A stretch of DNA of 64,000 nucleotides from Vibrio fortis. GTDB lineage: Bacteria; Pseudomonadota; Gammaproteobacteria; Enterobacterales; Vibrionaceae. The stretch is taken from NCBI RefSeq assembly GCF_024347475.1, contig NZ_AP025487.1, forward strand, positions 620,001 through 684,000. The letters are read 5' to 3'. The position numbers and the translations under genes were made by a program. The notes beneath the pieces are model-generated. The model saw nothing but the letters and a program-made list of their open reading frames with translations. It did not search any database and had not been told where the DNA came from. Shown here piece after piece: positions 61,489-64,000 of the stretch (positions within the stretch are counted from its first letter, which is position 1; each line of letters begins with the position of its first letter).

Positions 61489-62073
61489 ATGAACTTTAAA
61501 TACGCTACAGGCTTAACGACATTAACAATCGCTTCGCTAACAATGCCGACGCTGGCTTTCGCTCACTCAGGGCATGATCACGGCTCTCATTCACTCATCT
61601 CTGGTTTAACGCACCCCGTTACTGGTGTCGATCACCTTATTATGTTGGTGGCATTTGGTATGTTGATTGGCGCGCTTTCTTATTCAAACAAGATTAAATC
61701 GGCTTTTGTAGGTGGAGGTCTTGTCTCTCTTATGGCCGGTCTATTAGTCGGCCAAGCAATGGGCTTCTCGGTCGTGGTTGAGCCTGCAATCATCGCTTCT
61801 CTGTTCGTTGTAAGCCTATGTCTATGGCATGTGTTTTCGCCTTCAACAACCAAGGTCAACAGCGTACTGGCGGTTTCAATCGGTTTCCTATTCTTCCATG
61901 GTTACGCCCACGGAGTTGAGGCTGCGTCTGGTCTTGCTCAGTTTGCAGCGGGCATGGGTGTAAGTGCTTTAGGGTTGATGGGCATTGGCTACGTAGCTGG
62001 TAAGGCATTGTATTCAAAGTGGGTATCACTGGGTGTGGCTTCGCTAAGTGTGCTGTTTTTAATGGCGGCATAA
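61489..62073 (+). CDS. hupE: HupE/UreJ-family nickel permease
   Basis: Inner-membrane protein of 194 residues, with an N-terminal signal-like helix and about six membrane segments. Metal-binding motifs of the HupE/UreJ family are clear: the His-rich start HSGHDHGSH, HPVTGVDHLIML near residue 40, and FFHGYAHGVEAAS near 142. It probably brings nickel (or cobalt) into the cell for urease. Its place between ureE and ureF fits that task. Confidence 0.93.
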   Translation: MNFKYATGLTTLTIASLTMPTLAFAHSGHDHGSHSLISGLTHPVTGVDHLIMLVAFGMLIGALSYSNKIKSAFVGGGLVSLMAGLLVGQAMGFSVVVEPAIIASLFVVSLCLWHVFSPSTTKVNSVLAVSIGFLFFHGYAHGVEAASGLAQFAAGMGVSALGLMGIGYVAGKALYSKWVSLGVASLSVLFLMAA

Positions 62074-62094
62074 ATTGCCTCTAGGGAGATAAGC

Positions 62095-62775
62095 ATGCAA
62101 GCAACAGCGAATGTCGCGAGCTATCGCCTATTTCAATTGATTAGCCCTTCATTGCCAATCGGTGGTTTTACCTACTCACAAGGGCTCGAATATGCTGTGG
62201 AAGCGGGGTGGGTGACCAACCGCGATACGATGGAGCAGTGGCTGAATTACATGGCGAACTCAAGTGTCGCCACCCTAGAGCTGCCAATTATTGATCGACT
62301 CTATTTGGCACTAGAACAAGGCGAGCTCGATCAGATCGAGTACTGGTGTGATTTCTTGTACGCAAGCCGTGAAACCAGCGAACTGCGCGCGGAGGAGAAA
62401 CAACGTGGTTTGGCTCTGTTTACTCTGCTCAAGCGATTGGAGATTGATGTTTCTGTAGTGGACTCAATCCAATCGCACCCGAATCAATTGCTAGGGTTCT
62501 GTATAGCGGCGAGGCATTGGAAAATCAGTTTAGAGGATTTAAAGCAAGGCTATCTGTGGAGCTGGTTAGAGAATCTAGTCACCGCTGGCGTAAAGTTGGT
62601 ACCACTTGGACAAACTGATGGTCAGCTTGCACTACTTAATGTCACCGAGCGATTTCCAGCCGTGATCAATCAGGCGCGAAAAATTGAAGAGTGGATGATT
62701 GGCAGTTTCACTCCATCGCTCTCGATTGCCAGCTCACTGCATGAAACACAATACACAAGACTATTTCGTTCATAA
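62095..62775 (+). CDS. ureF: Urease accessory protein UreF
   Basis: All-helical accessory protein linking UreD and UreG in the urease activation complex, 226 residues. The family motif [24 protein letters not shown] (about 18-41) is plain, followed by the [13 protein letters not shown] region. 21 bases after hupE with AGGGAG before the ATG. Confidence 0.95.
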   Translation: MQATANVASYRLFQLISPSLPIGGFTYSQGLEYAVEAGWVTNRDTMEQWLNYMANSSVATLELPIIDRLYLALEQGELDQIEYWCDFLYASRETSELRAEEKQRGLALFTLLKRLEIDVSVVDSIQSHPNQLLGFCIAARHWKISLEDLKQGYLWSWLENLVTAGVKLVPLGQTDGQLALLNVTERFPAVINQARKIEEWMIGSFTPSLSIASSLHETQYTRLFRS

Positions 62776-62813
62776 CACAGCGATGTAGTGGGAAGAATAT
62801 AAGGAATAAGACT

Positions 62814-63452
62814 ATGGAAAGTTATAAGCAACCGCTTCGAATTGGTATTGGCGGGCCGGTAGGCTCTGGTAAAACCGCACTGCTTGAGGTGCTGTGTAAG
62901 GCGATTCGCGACAAGCTCAATATCGCGGTCGTGACCAATGACATCTACACTCAAGAAGATGCAAAGATCCTAACTCGAGCTGAAGCTTTAGAACCTGACC
63001 GTATTATCGGTGTGGAAACGGGCGGTTGCCCGCACACAGCGATTCGTGAAGATGCGTCAATGAACCTCGCGGCCGTTGAAGAGCTGGCCAAGCTGCACAA
63101 AAACCTAGATGTAGTATTCGTTGAGAGTGGTGGCGATAACTTGAGTGCGACGTTCAGTCCTGAGCTTGCTGACCTGACTATCTACGTAATTGATGTAGCG
63201 GAAGGGGAGAAGATCCCACGTAAAGGTGGCCCGGGTATTACTCGCTCGGATTTGTTAGTGATTAACAAGATTGATTTGGCACCGTATGTAGGCGCGTCGC
63301 TAGAAGTGATGGAGCAAGATACCCAGCGCATGCGTCCAACCAAGCCGTTTGTGTTTACCAATCTTAAAGAGAGCAAAGGGCTAGACACCATCATCGATTT
63401 TATTGTGACCGAAGGAATGCTTACGCTCAAAGAGCCAGAGAAGACAAGCTAG
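62814..63452 (+). CDS. ureG: Urease accessory GTPase UreG
   Basis: SIMIBI-class GTPase, 212 residues, that drives nickel insertion through GTP hydrolysis. P-loop GPVGSGKT lies near residues 14-21; the CPH nickel motif is in [13 protein letters not shown]; Walker B-like [18 protein letters not shown] and the guanine motif NKIDLAP follow. It ends the urea module; a strong bidirectional terminator follows. Confidence 0.98.
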   Translation: MESYKQPLRIGIGGPVGSGKTALLEVLCKAIRDKLNIAVVTNDIYTQEDAKILTRAEALEPDRIIGVETGGCPHTAIREDASMNLAAVEELAKLHKNLDVVFVESGGDNLSATFSPELADLTIYVIDVAEGEKIPRKGGPGITRSDLLVINKIDLAPYVGASLEVMEQDTQRMRPTKPFVFTNLKESKGLDTIIDFIVTEGMLTLKEPEKTS

Positions 63453-63485
63453 TCATTCGCAGCTCTTGATAATCCCCCATAAGCA

Positions 63486-63513
63486 AAAGCCCTATCAAAT
63501 CTGATAGGGCTTT
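63486..63513. terminator. Bidirectional terminator between ureG and xseA
   Basis: Perfect 12-base stem (63486-63497 and 63502-63513), four-base loop, with A-run before and T-rich sequence after. It serves both converging genes. Confidence 0.9.
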
Positions 63514-63536
63514 CTCATTTAATACGGTTTGGTCGT

Positions 63537-64000
63537 TTATGCTTTCGCTATTTTCTGAGTGACCTGCGATTCAATCACGCCGTCTTCAACTTGGGTTTTG
63601 ATCACTTCGCCGACTTTTACATCTTCAACCGAAGACACTGTTTGATGAGACGCTGAATGAGTGATGCTGTAGCCACGTTTTAGCGTCGCTAGTGGACTCA
63701 CTGTCTCTAGCTTTTCCGCAGCCATAGCTAATTGATGGCGAGTCGTCAGCAAGGTTTTGTCCATCGCATCCAAGAGCTTTTGCTCTGAGCGTTGCAGATG
63801 CAGCTTCTGTTCACCCAAGCGTTTAACTGGAGAGTGGAGCTGCAGCTGGTGGTGTTTTCTCTCGACACGTTGCTGATGCTGCTTTAAATATTGCGCCATA
63901 CCGCGACGCAGACGCATGTCGAGATCATCAAGTTGCTGGCTCTGTTTTTGCAGCTGGTAGCTAGGGTGCTGTCTTTCTAAGCGGTGTTTCAATGCTTGAG
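63537..64000 (-). CDS. xseA: Exodeoxyribonuclease VII large subunit XseA (3' part)
   Basis: C-terminal part of XseA, which with XseB forms the single-strand-specific exonuclease VII. The frame is open to the edge of the window, so the gene begins beyond it. The long Gln/Leu/Arg-rich helical part (coiled coil) and the conserved LETVSPLATLKRGYSI near the C-terminus are typical. In gammaproteobacteria xseA lies beside guaBA and often not far from der-yfgJ; here the urea module separates it from yfgJ. Confidence 0.92.
   Translation of the reverse strand, partial: QALKHRLERQHPSYQLQKQSQQLDDLDMRLRRGMAQYLKQHQQRVERKHHQLQLHSPVKRLGEQKLHLQRSEQKLLDAMDKTLLTTRHQLAMAAEKLETVSPLATLKRGYSITHSASHQTVSSVEDVKVGEVIKTQVEDGVIESQVTQKIAKA

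Overview
The window is core chromosome of a Vibrio-like gammaproteobacterium, probably chromosome 1 of a Splendidus-clade or related marine species. The support is gene order and protein similarity recalled from Vibrio and E. coli: phoBR/ppk-ppx/pst, an oxyR2-peroxiredoxin pair, queA-tgt-yajC-secDF, suhB-trmJ-iscRSUA-hscBA-fdx-iscX-pepB-ndk, and rlmN-rodZ-ispG-hisS-yfgM-bamB-der-yfgJ, ending in xseA. No tRNA, rRNA, CRISPR array, intact insertion sequence or prophage was seen. Both window edges cut genes (mepA on the left, xseA on the right).

Layout. 1-4.0 kb: end of mepA, an unrecognised small protein, the YfhL ferredoxin with the tRNA hydroxylase TrhP, a 264-bp MITE-like element, and rdgC. 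4.2-16.7 kb: a phosphate block with phoB-phoR and a PstS-like binding protein, convergent ppk-ppx (polyphosphate), and pstCAB-phoU with unusually large permease subunits. Pho boxes precede phoB and pstC. 16.7-19.8 kb: an accessory patch of three secreted or outer-membrane proteins, one a miniature YadA-type trimeric autotransporter with proline-rich repeats, below a LysR regulator. 19.9-24.1 kb: cutC, a 2-Cys peroxiredoxin divergent from an OxyR with Glu204/Cys206/Cys215, a gene-poor kilobase ending in an orphan terminator, and a CBS-pair protein.

24.4-30.1 kb: queuosine genes and the Sec auxiliary complex. 30.2-37.9 kb: a 7x heptanucleotide repeat, suhB, trmJ and the complete ISC iron-sulfur operon behind two abutting type 1 IscR sites. 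38.1-51.2 kb: pepB, ndk, rlmN, rodZ, ispG, hisS, yfgM, bamB, der, an AlaX-like tRNA editing protein, a GAF-GGDEF protein and a YfgJ-type zinc ribbon.

51.5-63.5 kb: a self-contained urea module, urtABCDE (ATP-driven urea uptake) followed by ureD-ureABCE-hupE-ureFG (nickel urease, its chaperones and a nickel permease), placed between yfgJ and xseA. A sigma-54 type -24/-12 element before urtA suggests control by nitrogen status. A strong terminator between ureD and ureA and a hairpin between urtA and urtB suggest graded expression. Imported urea would be hydrolysed to ammonium and CO2, so the module reads as nitrogen scavenging. No dedicated urease regulator was found beside it.
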